Origin: Variovorax sp. PMC12
GTDB lineage: Bacteria > Pseudomonadota > Gammaproteobacteria > Burkholderiales > Burkholderiaceae_C
DNA length: 64,000 nucleotides
Direction: 5' to 3'
Assembly: GCF_003019815.1 (NCBI RefSeq)
Contig: NZ_CP027773.1
Span: 941,001-1,005,000 of the forward strand
The translations under genes and the position numbers were made by a program. The first letter of the stretch is position 1; each line of letters begins with the position of its first letter. The notes beneath the pieces were generated by a model. That model was not told the origin of the DNA, did no database searches, and was given only the letters and a program-made list of their open reading frames with translations. Below are positions 25,771 to 35,700 of this stretch, piece after piece.

Positions 25771-25973
25771 GTCCGAGCATTCTCTGGGATCAATTAACGC
25801 TTGACAACAAATGTGAACTTTTCGACACACGATCGAACGTGAACTGTCTGAATTCGGGGACGGTCGGTCGAACGAACCGGAACGGCTGCACGAAACCCGT
25901 GCATCGCCACCTTCGATACGGCGCAGGGAGCTTTCCGGATTCAACCCGCGCACCCAAGCGGGGCGCCGCCCGG
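25771..25973 (-). promoter_or_regulatory. Upstream region of the bcs operon
   Basis: This 203-bp stretch between bcsD and the next gene upstream is relatively AT-rich near bcsD. It contains GTGAAC twice in direct orientation (25813-25818 and 25839-25844, 26 bp apart) around the short palindrome CGATCG. It must contain the operon promoter unless bcs is transcribed from the cyclase genes upstream. I could not pick a convincing -10/-35 pair on the minus strand. Confidence 0.35.
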
Positions 25974-28046
25974 TCAGTCTTCGATGCTGTCCGGTGTCGA
26001 CCCAGCGGCGCGCATGGAGCCGTTGCCGTTGGGCGCCTGCGGCAGGCGCGGCGGACGCCCGGCGCGCACCACGCCGCGTCCCGCCGCCTTGGCGGCATAG
26101 CAGGCGGCATCGGCCGCATCGACCCAGGCGTCGACCGAGCCTATCTCATGCGACAGGCTGGCCACGCCGATGCTGGCGCCGACATGCAGGCTGCCCGACA
26201 GCCACGGCAGCGCGATCGCCGAGATCGACGCCACGATGTCTTCCGCCACGCGCACGGCGGCCTCGTGCGTGCACTGCTCCAGCAGCAGCGCGAACTCGTC
26301 GCCGCCGATGCGTGCCGCCAGGTCGCCGGAGCGCACCCGAGACATGATGGCCGCGGCCGCCGCGCGCAGCATGGCGTCGCCCGACAGGTGGCCCCCGGTG
26401 TCGTTCACCTGCTTGAAGTGGTCCAGGTCGATGAACACCAGCGCCGCCGGCAGCGAGCCCGGCCGGCCCTCGATCAGCCGCTGCGCCTGCTGGTCGAAGC
26501 GCTGGCGGTTGGCCAGTCCGGTCAGGCCGTCATGGGCGGCAGACCATTCGAGCGCCTTGCGGGCATTGCGCTGTTCCTCGATGTTGAGCACCGTCCAGAT
26601 CGAGCCGAAATCGGTGTGTTCCGGGTCCACCGGCCGGCTGCGCAGCCGTGCCCAGAAGCGCGAGCCGTCGCCGCGCTGCATGCGGGATTCGCCCACGTAC
26701 GAATTGCTGCTGGCGAAAGCCTCTTTCTCGAGCGCGGCGAGGGCGGGCTGGTCTTCCTCGGGCACGACGATCAGGTCCACCGGCTTGCCCAACAGCTCGT
26801 CCTCGCGGTAGGAAAGCAGGCGGCACAGTTCGTCGCTCACCAGCTCGAAGCGCCGGTCTCGGATGAAGGCGATGCCGATGGGCGCCGCGCGCATCACCGA
26901 GCGCAGCTTGCTGAACATTTCGCCGTTCAGCCGTTCCAGCTCGGCGCGCTGCACGCCGACGCGGCGCAGCACCTGGCCGAGCTGGCCGATCTCGCCGTCG
27001 CCCGTGGGCCAGCCGTCCTCGGGGCGCATGGCGTCGTCGAACATGTGCTGGGCGCGCCGCTCCAGCTTGCTCAGCGGGCGCAGCAGCAGCCACAGGCTCA
27101 AGAAGATGCCGGCCGACAGCACCGCCACCAGCGTGAAGGCCCAGACCAGCGCCAGCCGGCGCGCGGCCTTGACAGGCGCCAGCACCTCGGCTTCCGGCCG
27201 CACGCGCCACACCACCCAGTCGGGGCCCGGCACGCCGGCGACGCTGGCGATCTCCTGGGCCTGTGGCAGCAGCAGGCCCATCGGCTCGACCGGGCTGCCC
27301 GCGGCCTGCCAGGCCTTGAAGGCCCGGGCCAGCCGGGGTTCGTCGGCAATCGATTGCAGCAGCCGCTTGCCGTCGGGGTGCGCCAGCACCCGGCCCTGCG
27401 CGTCGGTCAGGACGACCAGCGCGCCGGCATCGCCTTCCTGCGGGTCGACCAGCCCCTCGAGCAGGTCGCGGCTCGACAGGCGCAGCGTGCCGCCCAGCAC
27501 GGCATAGATGCCTTTGGCGCCGCGTACCGGCTGGTTGACGGCGATGATCGGTTCGCCGGTCAGCGTGCCCAGCAATGGCTCGGACACCATCGGCCGGCCC
27601 TCGGCCAGCAGCCGGCGGAAATAGGGGCGGTCGCCGATGTTCAATTCCGGCTGCGACACGCCCTTGTCGTCGCTCATCACCCGGACATTGCCGTCGGGCG
27701 TGGCGATGTAGGTGTTGGCGAAGAAGGTGCGCATCACCGGCTTGCTCTGCAGGAACGCCTTCAGTGCCGCCGGGTCGTTGAGCAGCGGCTCGTTGAGCGC
27801 GTTGCCCACCGATTCCAGCACGCGCTGCAGCTGTATCACGTTGTGGCCCAGCAGGGCGGCGGTGCGCACCGACTCGTTCAGCTCGCGCTGGCGCTGCGAT
27901 TCCAGCAGGTCGTGCTCGGTCCGCCCCACGATGATGGTCGTGATCAGGCCGATGCCGAGCACCAGCGCGAAAATCCCCCCCATCGTGATCCGGGCCTTGA
28001 GCGAACCCAGGGCCTTTTCTAGGCGTACCAGCCGGTCGGTGTTCAT
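25974..28046 (-). CDS. Membrane diguanylate cyclase (dCache-HAMP-PAS-GGDEF)
   Basis: This 690-residue sensor enzyme makes cyclic-di-GMP from GTP. It has a transmembrane helix at about residues 20-41, a periplasmic dCache-like ligand domain (about 45-290) and a second helix (about 293-317). A HAMP-like segment, a PAS domain (about 375-500) and a C-terminal GGDEF domain follow. The GGDEF motif is intact (ARIGGDEF) and the inhibitory I-site RSGD is present five residues upstream, so product feedback is expected. Its start codon directly follows the stop of the GAF-GGDEF gene (TGAATG). It points the same way as bcs and is a candidate input to the PilZ domain of BcsA. Confidence 0.9.
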   Translation of the reverse strand: MNTDRLVRLEKALGSLKARITMGGIFALVLGIGLITTIIVGRTEHDLLESQRQRELNESVRTAALLGHNVIQLQRVLESVGNALNEPLLNDPAALKAFLQSKPVMRTFFANTYIATPDGNVRVMSDDKGVSQPELNIGDRPYFRRLLAEGRPMVSEPLLGTLTGEPIIAVNQPVRGAKGIYAVLGGTLRLSSRDLLEGLVDPQEGDAGALVVLTDAQGRVLAHPDGKRLLQSIADEPRLARAFKAWQAAGSPVEPMGLLLPQAQEIASVAGVPGPDWVVWRVRPEAEVLAPVKAARRLALVWAFTLVAVLSAGIFLSLWLLLRPLSKLERRAQHMFDDAMRPEDGWPTGDGEIGQLGQVLRRVGVQRAELERLNGEMFSKLRSVMRAAPIGIAFIRDRRFELVSDELCRLLSYREDELLGKPVDLIVVPEEDQPALAALEKEAFASSNSYVGESRMQRGDGSRFWARLRSRPVDPEHTDFGSIWTVLNIEEQRNARKALEWSAAHDGLTGLANRQRFDQQAQRLIEGRPGSLPAALVFIDLDHFKQVNDTGGHLSGDAMLRAAAAAIMSRVRSGDLAARIGGDEFALLLEQCTHEAAVRVAEDIVASISAIALPWLSGSLHVGASIGVASLSHEIGSVDAWVDAADAACYAAKAAGRGVVRAGRPPRLPQAPNGNGSMRAAGSTPDSIED

Positions 28047-29093
28047 TCAGTCGAGCTGCGTTTCCCTGGCGGGCGCCGTGGCCCGGCGCTCGCGTTTGAC
28101 GTTGTACATGGCTGTGTCCGCCTGCTTCAGCGCCTCTTCCGCGGTGGTGGCGCGCGGGTCGACCGCCACCACGCCGACGCTCGCGCCGCCGTACTCGATG
28201 GTGGTCTTGCCGTTGAGCCGCAGGTCGCCGATGGTACTTTCGCCCAGGCGGTCGGCCAGCGCGCGCGCCGCGGTGCGCGGCGATTCGTCGAAGCCCGGGC
28301 CCGCGCCGATCACCACGAACTCGTCGCCGCCGAAGCGCGCCAGCACGTCGCTGGCCCGCAGCGAAGCCGACAGCCTGCCGGCCATGGTCGACAGGAAATC
28401 GTCGCCCACGTCGTGGCCGTACTTGTCGTTGATCTTCTTGAAGCCGTCCATGTCGATGAACCCGACCAGCGTGCTGCGGCCTTCGCGCTCGCACTGGGCG
28501 AGCAGCCGGCGCAGGGCGTCGATCAGCGTTCTGCGGTTGGGCAGGCCGGTGAGGCTGTCGGTCGAGGCGTAGGCGGCCAGCTCGGCGTTGGCCCGCTTGA
28601 GCTTGACGAGGAGCATCTCGCGCTCGACCTGCTGGGCCAGCAGTTTCGCGAAGAGCCGCAGCACCGGTGCCGCATGGGGCGACAGAGGCAGCTTGTCCGC
28701 GCTGGCGCCGCACAGGGTGCCGAAGAGGCCGCCGCTGTCCGTCTTGATCGGTGTGCTCACATAGGTCTGGACGCCGAGCTGGCGGGCGGCGTCGGAGTCG
28801 CCCCAGCGGGTGGCGACGTCGTCGGCGAAGGGGCGGTCTTCTTCGAGGGCGCGGCGGCAGAGGGTGTCGGACCAGGGGACGGAAAGGCCCTCGGGGATGG
28901 TCATTTCCTTCGCGTTCCGAGCGAAAAGAATGCTCTGCAGGCCCTTTTCGAGATCGATGGTCGTGAGGTAGGTCGATTCCAGCCCCGTGACCACTTCGAG
29001 CATTTCGAGCATGGGGCGAGCCAGGTCCTCGAGCGTCTTGGCCGAGGAGACCGAGTCTGAAAGCTGTTCAATCAGTGAGTCCATAGCCCACAT
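28047..29093 (-). CDS. GAF-GGDEF diguanylate cyclase
   Basis: This cytosolic protein of 348 residues has an N-terminal GAF domain (about residues 20-160, with YLTTIDLEKGLQSILFARN and TPIKTDSGGLFGTLCG) and a C-terminal GGDEF domain. The cyclase motif (ARFGGDEF) and the I-site RASD are both intact, as are the conserved FIDMDGFKKINDKYGH residues. The GAF ligand is unknown. The start is either ATG 29093 or ATG 29084; neither has a strong ribosome-binding site. It is the first gene of a two-gene cyclase unit; 84 bp separate it from glnD upstream. Confidence 0.9.
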   Translation of the reverse strand: MWAMDSLIEQLSDSVSSAKTLEDLARPMLEMLEVVTGLESTYLTTIDLEKGLQSILFARNAKEMTIPEGLSVPWSDTLCRRALEEDRPFADDVATRWGDSDAARQLGVQTYVSTPIKTDSGGLFGTLCGASADKLPLSPHAAPVLRLFAKLLAQQVEREMLLVKLKRANAELAAYASTDSLTGLPNRRTLIDALRRLLAQCEREGRSTLVGFIDMDGFKKINDKYGHDVGDDFLSTMAGRLSASLRASDVLARFGGDEFVVIGAGPGFDESPRTAARALADRLGESTIGDLRLNGKTTIEYGGASVGVVAVDPRATTAEEALKQADTAMYNVKRERRATAPARETQLD

Positions 29094-29177
29094 TTTGACG
29101 GCGATGCGCCAAGGCTTCAGGCTTTCGTTGTACGAAAGTAGCGCCAGACCGGCCGCGGCGCCCGAAAAACCTGCGGC

Positions 29178-31784
29178 TCAGGACGCCAGCGCTTCCATCA
29201 GCTCGGTCTCGATGGCCAGCTGGGTTTTCTGCCCCTGCAGCTCGGGGCCGCTGATGAGGAAGGTGTCTTCCACACGTTCGCCGAGCGTCGTCACCTTGGC
29301 GAGCTGCAGGTTCAGGTGGTGGCGCGCCAGCACCCGGGCCACCGAGTACAGCAGCCCGGCCCGGTCGCTGGCCGATATGTTGAGCAGCCAGCGCTGGGCC
29401 TTGTCGTCGGGCAGCAGGCTGATGCGCGGCTTGATGGGGAAGCTGCGCACCCGGCGCGACACCCGGCCCATGCTGGGCGGGGGCAGGGCGCCGGCCTCGG
29501 TGAGCGTCTGCGCCAGGCCCGACTCGACCATGCTGATCAGGTCGCGGTAGTGGTCGGGCAGGAAGGTGGTCACCACCTGGAAGGTGTCCAGCGCGTAGCC
29601 GTCGCTGGTGGTGTGCACCTTGGCGTCCAGGATGCTGAAGGACGACTGATCGAAATAGCCGCAGATGCGCGCAAAAAGGTCGGGTTGGTCGGGCGTGTAG
29701 ACGACCACCTGCAGGCCTTCGCCCACCGGCGACAGGTGCGCGCGCACGATGGGCGGCGCCTTCGGGTCGATCGGCACGCCCTTGGGCGGCACGAAGCGCG
29801 AGAGCTGCTTGGCGTGCCAGGCGATCTCGGTGGCGTCGTGGCGCATGAAGTAGCCCACGTCGAGCGTGTCCCACAGGGCCTTGTGCGCTTCGAAGCGCTG
29901 GGCGTGCAGGGCCAGCTGCACCAGCGCCTCGCGCTTGCGCGACTCGACCTCGGCGTCCGGGTCGGGCATGCGGCCGCCGAGCGCGCGCAGCGTGTAGCGA
30001 TACAGGTCCTCGAGCAGCTTGCCCTTCCAGGCATTCCACACGCGCGGCGAGGTGCCGCGGATGTCGGCGATGGTCAGCAGGTAGAGCGCCGTGAGGTAAC
30101 GCTCGTTGCCCACGCGCCTGGCGAAGGCGCTGATGACCTCGGGGTCGCTCAGGTCCTGCTTCTGGGCGACCTGGCTCATCACCAGGTGCTCGGCCACGAG
30201 GAATTCGATGAGCCTGGCGTCTTCGCGGGCAATGCCGTGCTGCTTGCAGAAGCGCTGCACGTCGCGCGCGCCAAGCGTGGAGTGGTCGCCGCCGCGGCCC
30301 TTGGCGATGTCGTGGAACAGGGCCGCCACGTACAGGATCCAGGGCTTGTCCCAGCCGGCCGCGAGCTGCGAGCAGAACGGGTACTCGTGCGCATGTTCGG
30401 CAATGAAGAAGCGCCGCACGTTGCGCAGCACCATCAGGATGTGCTGGTCGACCGTGTACACGTGGAACAGGTCGTGCTGCATCTGCCCCACGATGCTGCG
30501 GAACACCCGCAGGTAGCGCCCCAGCACCGAGGTCTGGTTCATCAGCCTGAAGGCATGCGTGATGCCATAGGGCTGCTGCAGGATCCGCATGAAGGTCTCG
30601 TGGTTGACCGGGTCGTTGCGAAACTTGCTGTCCATCACATGGCGCGCGTTGTAGAGCGCACGCAGCGTGCGCGCCGACAGGCCCTGCACGCCGATGGTCT
30701 TCTGGTAGAGCAGGAAGGTCTCGAGCACTGCGTGCGGCTCGCGCTCGTACAGGTCGTCGCTGCCGATCTCGATGAGGCCGGCGCGCTCGTAGAAGCGCTC
30801 GTTGATCGGCGTGTGCCGCTCGTCGCTGGGCTGCAGGCGCTCGGAAATGTTGAGCAGCAGGATCTGGTTGAGCTGCGACACCGCCTTGGCGGCCCAGTAG
30901 TAGCGGCGCATGAGCGCCTCGCTCGACTTGCGCTGCGACTCGCTCTCATAGCCGAAGCTGGCCGCCACGGCGGTCTGCAGGTCGAACACCAGCCGGTCTT
31001 CACGGCGGTTGGCGATCACGTGGAGCCGGGCGCGGATGAGCGAGAGCAGGGCCTCGTTGCGCTTGATCTGCTGGGCTTCGAAGGAGGTGGCCAGGCCGTT
31101 CTTGGCCAGGTCGTCCCAGCGGCTGCCGTAGCCGGCAGCCTTGGTCATCCACAAAATCGTCTGCAGGTCGCGCAGGCCGCCGGGCGATTCCTTGCAGTTC
31201 GGCTCCAGCGCGTAGGGCGTGTTGTCGAACTTCTGGTGCCGGTGCCGCATTTCCTGCGACTTGGCCACGAAGAAAGCCTGCGGATCGATGGCGCGGGCGA
31301 AGCGGCGGCGAAAGGCGGTGAAGAGCTTCTTGTCGCCGGCGATCAGCCGTGCCTCGAGCAGCGAGGTCTGCACGGTGACGTCTTTCTCGGCCTCGGCCAG
31401 GCATTCGTCGACTGTGCGCACGCTGGAGCCGATTTCGAGGCCGGCGTCCCAGCAATGGCCGATGAAGGCCTCGATGCGGGCCGGGTCGACCGCGTTCTCG
31501 TGGCCTTCGGGCGGCAGCAGCAGCAGCACGTCGACGTCGGAATACGGAAACAGCTCGCCGCGCCCGAAGCCGCCAACTGCGGCCAGCGAGAGCGCGTCGC
31601 CGAAATCGGCCTCGCGCCACAGTGCGCACAGTGTTTCGTCCGCCAGCGCCGAGAGCTGGCGCAGCACCGTGTGCACGCTGCGCGTGGGCGCGCGCGCAAA
31701 GCGCAGGGTGTCGAAAAGCGCGAGCTTCTTCGCGCGATAGGCTTCGCGCAGCGTCGCCACGTCGATCTTGGCTGCTTCGATCAC
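29178..31784 (-). CDS. glnD: Bifunctional uridylyltransferase/uridylyl-removing enzyme GlnD
   Basis: GlnD senses glutamine and adds or removes UMP on PII proteins, controlling nitrogen assimilation. The 868-residue product has the nucleotidyltransferase motif GGFGRGELFPYSDVDVLLLL (near residue 72). A central HD hydrolase domain contains LFHDIAKGRGGDHS, and two C-terminal ACT domains start near LQVVVYTPDQPDLFARICG and LNISASDRAGLLYSVARV. The length is normal. The start is GTG at 31784, 22 bp after the map stop, so map and glnD are probably one transcript. Confidence 0.96.
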   Translation of the reverse strand: MIEAAKIDVATLREAYRAKKLALFDTLRFARAPTRSVHTVLRQLSALADETLCALWREADFGDALSLAAVGGFGRGELFPYSDVDVLLLLPPEGHENAVDPARIEAFIGHCWDAGLEIGSSVRTVDECLAEAEKDVTVQTSLLEARLIAGDKKLFTAFRRRFARAIDPQAFFVAKSQEMRHRHQKFDNTPYALEPNCKESPGGLRDLQTILWMTKAAGYGSRWDDLAKNGLATSFEAQQIKRNEALLSLIRARLHVIANRREDRLVFDLQTAVAASFGYESESQRKSSEALMRRYYWAAKAVSQLNQILLLNISERLQPSDERHTPINERFYERAGLIEIGSDDLYEREPHAVLETFLLYQKTIGVQGLSARTLRALYNARHVMDSKFRNDPVNHETFMRILQQPYGITHAFRLMNQTSVLGRYLRVFRSIVGQMQHDLFHVYTVDQHILMVLRNVRRFFIAEHAHEYPFCSQLAAGWDKPWILYVAALFHDIAKGRGGDHSTLGARDVQRFCKQHGIAREDARLIEFLVAEHLVMSQVAQKQDLSDPEVISAFARRVGNERYLTALYLLTIADIRGTSPRVWNAWKGKLLEDLYRYTLRALGGRMPDPDAEVESRKREALVQLALHAQRFEAHKALWDTLDVGYFMRHDATEIAWHAKQLSRFVPPKGVPIDPKAPPIVRAHLSPVGEGLQVVVYTPDQPDLFARICGYFDQSSFSILDAKVHTTSDGYALDTFQVVTTFLPDHYRDLISMVESGLAQTLTEAGALPPPSMGRVSRRVRSFPIKPRISLLPDDKAQRWLLNISASDRAGLLYSVARVLARHHLNLQLAKVTTLGERVEDTFLISGPELQGQKTQLAIETELMEALAS

Positions 31785-31806
31785 GGCCGGGGAACGCGTG
31801 CGCGCG

Positions 31807-32631
31807 TCAGGTTTTGGTCGAGGTGACGAAGGAGGGCAGCGGAGGGCTGCCGGCGGAGAGCGTCAGCACCTCGTAGCCGGTCTCGGTAACCAGCACCGTG
31901 TGCTCCCACTGGGCCGACAGCGAATGGTCGCGCGTGACGATGGTCCACCCGTCGTACTGGCCGCCCTTGAAGTCTTCCTTCACGTCGCGCTTGCCGGCGT
32001 TGATCATGGGCTCGATGGTGAAGATCATGCCGGGCTTGAGTTCTTCCATGGTTCCCGGGCGGCCGTAGTGCAGCACCTGGGGTTCTTCGTGGAAGCGCTG
32101 GCCCACGCCGTGGCCGCAGAACTCGCGCACCACCGAGAAGCCCTGGCCTTCGGCGAACTTCTGGATCGCGTGGCCCACGTCGCCCAGGTGCGCGCCGGGG
32201 CGTACCTGCAGGATGCCGTGCCACATGGCCTCGAAGGTGATGCTGCACAGGCGCTTGGCGGCGATGGAGGCGTCGCCGATCACGTACATGCGGCTGTTGT
32301 CGCCGAACCAGCCGTCCTTGATGACGGTCACGTCGACGTTCATGATGTCGCCCTTCTTCAGGGGCTTGTCGTTGGGAATGCCGTGGCACACCACGTGGTT
32401 CACCGAGGTGCACAGCGACTTCGGGAACGGGACGCTGCTGGCGCCCATGTAGCCCACCGTGGCCGAGGTGGTGCCCTGCTTGACCATGTATTCGGCGGCC
32501 AGCCGGTCGACATCGTTGGTCGTGATGCCGGGCTTGATGAAGGGGGTGAGGTAGTCCAGCACCTCGGAGGCCAGGCGGCAGGCGACCCGCATGGCTTCGA
32601 TGCCCGCAGCGTCTTTGTAGTTAATGCTCAT
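31807..32631 (-). CDS. map: Methionine aminopeptidase, type I
   Basis: It removes the initiator methionine after deformylation. The 274-residue product contains the metal ligands of the family: the DVTVIKDGWFGDNSRMY region with two aspartates, FCGHGVGQRFHEEP with the histidine, FTIEPMIN with a glutamate, and a final glutamate in SAQWEHTVLV. The HGIPNDKPLKKGD segment is also typical. It is divergent from purL across about 115 bp and is followed by glnD. Confidence 0.96.
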   Translation of the reverse strand: MSINYKDAAGIEAMRVACRLASEVLDYLTPFIKPGITTNDVDRLAAEYMVKQGTTSATVGYMGASSVPFPKSLCTSVNHVVCHGIPNDKPLKKGDIMNVDVTVIKDGWFGDNSRMYVIGDASIAAKRLCSITFEAMWHGILQVRPGAHLGDVGHAIQKFAEGQGFSVVREFCGHGVGQRFHEEPQVLHYGRPGTMEELKPGMIFTIEPMINAGKRDVKEDFKGGQYDGWTIVTRDHSLSAQWEHTVLVTETGYEVLTLSAGSPPLPSFVTSTKT

Positions 32632-32747
32632 CCCCGAATTATCCCATCGGCCCGGCTAAAATCCCGGGTTAACGCGGATGACCCCAGTCAGCGGTCATTC
32701 GCCTTTGTTCCTTGATTCCCAACGCGGCCCCCGAGGCCCCATCGACC

Positions 32748-35700
32748 GTGACGCAGCCCGCACCTCAAGCCCTTCCTGTCGTAACCATGTTCGAGGGCGG
32801 CAGCGCACTCAGCGATTTCCGCGCACGCCAGCTGCTGCCGAAGCTGCAGGCCATCGAGCCGCGCATCGAGGGCATTTCGGCCCGTTTCGTGCACCTGGTC
32901 GTGACCGATGCGGCGCTCGGCACGGACGACCGCGAGCGCTTTGCCGCGCTGCTGACCTACGGCGAGCCCTTCGAGGCGCCGGCCAAGGCGGGCACCTCGG
33001 TGGTGGTCACGCCGCGGCTGGGCACCGTGTCGCCGTGGGCCTCAAAGGCTACCGACATCGCCCACAACTGCGGCCTGGCGCTGCGCCGGGTCGAGCGCGT
33101 CACCCAGTACCACCTGAAGCTCAAGGCCCCGCTGATCGGCAAGGCCCCCGTGCTGGAAGGCGACCAGCTGGCCGCCGCGGCCGGCCCGCTGCACGACCGC
33201 ATGACCGAATCGGTGCTGGCCACGGTCGAGCAGGCGGCCAGCCTGTTCAGCGAGCTTCCGGCGCAGCCGATGGCGCAGGTCGACGTGCTGGCCGGCGGCC
33301 GCACTGCGCTGGTGGCCGCCAACACCGGCTTCGGCCTGGCGCTGGCCGAGGACGAAATCGACTACCTGGTGGACGCCTTCACCCGCCTGGGCCGCAACCC
33401 CAGCGACGTCGAGCTGATGATGTTCGCGCAGGCCAACAGCGAACACTGCCGCCACAAGATCTTCAACGCGGACTTCACCATCGACGGCCAGGCGCAGCCG
33501 CAGAGCCTGTTCTCGATGATCCGCCACACCGAGAAGCAGAACCCGCAGCACACGGTCATCGCCTATGCCGACAACGCCTCGGTGATGGAAGGCGCGACCA
33601 TCGAGCGCTTCATCCCCGCCAGCGGCTCGCAGAGCTATCAAAAAGATAGCGCCCTGAGCCATGTGCTGATGAAGGTCGAGACGCACAACCACCCGACCGC
33701 CATTTCGCCTTTCCCCGGCGCCTCGACCGGCGCTGGCGGCGAGATCCGCGACGAAGGCGCCACCGGCCGCGGCTCCAAGCCCAAGGCCGGCCTGACCGGC
33801 TTCACCGTGTCGAAGCTGTGGCCTGAAGACGTCCACTACGGCAAGCCCGAGCACATCGCCAGCCCGCTGCAGATCATGACCGAGGGCCCGCTGGGCGGCG
33901 CCGCGTTCAACAACGAGTTCGGCCGTCCCAACCTGCTGGGCTATTTCCGCGAATACGAGCAGACGGTGGCGAGCGACCTCGACACCGTGCAGCGCGGCTA
34001 CCACAAGCCCATCATGATCGCGGGCGGCCTCGGCAGCATCGACGCCACCCAGACCAGGAAGATCCAGTTCCCGGCCGGCTCGCTGCTGATCCAGCTCGGC
34101 GGCCCCGGCATGCGCATCGGCATGGGCGGCAGCGCCGCCAGCTCGATGGCCACCGGCGCCAACGCGGCCGAGCTCGACTTCGATTCGGTGCAGCGCGGCA
34201 ATCCCGAAATCGAGCGCCGCGCGCAGGAGGTCATCAACCACTGCTGGCAGCAGGGCGCGGCCAACCCCATCCTGGCGATCCACGACGTGGGCGCCGGCGG
34301 CCTGAGCAACGCCTTCCCCGAACTCACCAACGACGCCGGCCGTGGCGCGCGCTTCGACCTGCGCGCCGTGCCGCTCGAAGAATCGGGCATGGCGCCGAAG
34401 GAAATCTGGTGCAACGAAAGCCAGGAGCGCTACGTGCTGGCCATCGCGCCGGAATCGCTCGAGCAGTTCAAGGCCTTCTGTGAGCGCGAGCGTTGCCCGT
34501 TCTCGGTGGTCGGCGTGGCGACCGAAGAGCGCCAGCTGCTGGTGGCCGACGAAGGCGCCGAGGTGCAGCCCGTCGACATGCCGATGGACGTGCTGCTCGG
34601 CAAGCCGCCCAAGATGCACCGCGACGTGAAGACCGTGGCGCGCACCTTCAAGCCGCTCGACCTGACGGGCATCGACCTGCAGAAGGCCGCCATCGACGTG
34701 CTCGCGCATCCGACCGTGGCGTCGAAGCGCTTCCTCATCACCATCGGCGACCGCACCGTGGGCGGCCTGAGCCATCGCGACCAGATGGTCGGCCCGTGGC
34801 AGGTGCCCGTGGCCGACTGCGCCGTGACGCTGGCCGACTACAAGGGCTTTGCCGGCGAAGCCATGAGCATGGGCGAGCGCACGCCGCTGGCCGCGCTCGA
34901 CGCACCGGCCTCGGGCCGCATGGCCGTGGCCGAAGCCATCACCAACCTGCTGGCCGCCCCCATCGAACTTTCGCGCGTGAAGCTGTCGGCCAACTGGATG
35001 GCCGCCTGCGGCGAGCCCGGCGAAGACGCCGCGCTGTACCAAACCGTCAAGGCCGTGGGCCTGGAGCTGTGCCCGGCGCTGGGCGTGTCGATTCCGGTCG
35101 GCAAGGATTCGCTGTCGATGCGCACGCAGTGGAAGGACGGCAGCGAAGCCAAGAAGGTCACGTCGCCCGTGAGCCTGATCGTCAGCGCCTTCGCCACGCT
35201 GGCCGACGTGCGCGGCACGCTCACGCCGCAGCTCGACGCCGACGAGGCCGACACCACGCTGGTGCTGATCGACCTGGGCCAGGGCAAGCACCGCATGGCC
35301 GGCAGCATCCTGGCGCAGACGCTCAACCAGAGCGGCGACACGGTGCCCGACCTCGACGATCCGGCGCAGCTGGTGGCGCTGGTCAATGCCGTGAACGCGC
35401 TGCGCGCCGACGGCAAGATCCTCGCGATGCACGACCGCAGCGACGGCGGCCTGTTCGCCACCGCCTGCGAAATGGCCTTTGCCGGCCATGTGGGCGTGGC
35501 GCTGAACGTCGACATGCTGGTCACCGAAGGTGACGGCATTTCCGACAGCCGCATGGAAACCGGCGACGCCAAGAACTGGGCGCAGCAGGTCAGCGCGCGG
35601 CGCGAGGAGCTCACGCTCAAGGCGCTGTTCAACGAAGAGCTGGGCATGGTGCTGCAGGTGCGCACCGCCGAGCGCAACGATGTCATGCAGGTGCTGCGCG

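Noticed and set aside
25801..25829. TTGACA on the plus strand as a -35 element
   Set aside because: No acceptable -10 follows at 16-18 bp, and no plus-strand gene lies downstream.
29122..29138. CTTTCG-TTGTA-CGAAAG hairpin between glnD and the GAF-GGDEF gene, as a terminator
   Set aside because: There is no T run on either side, so the sequence does not support termination.
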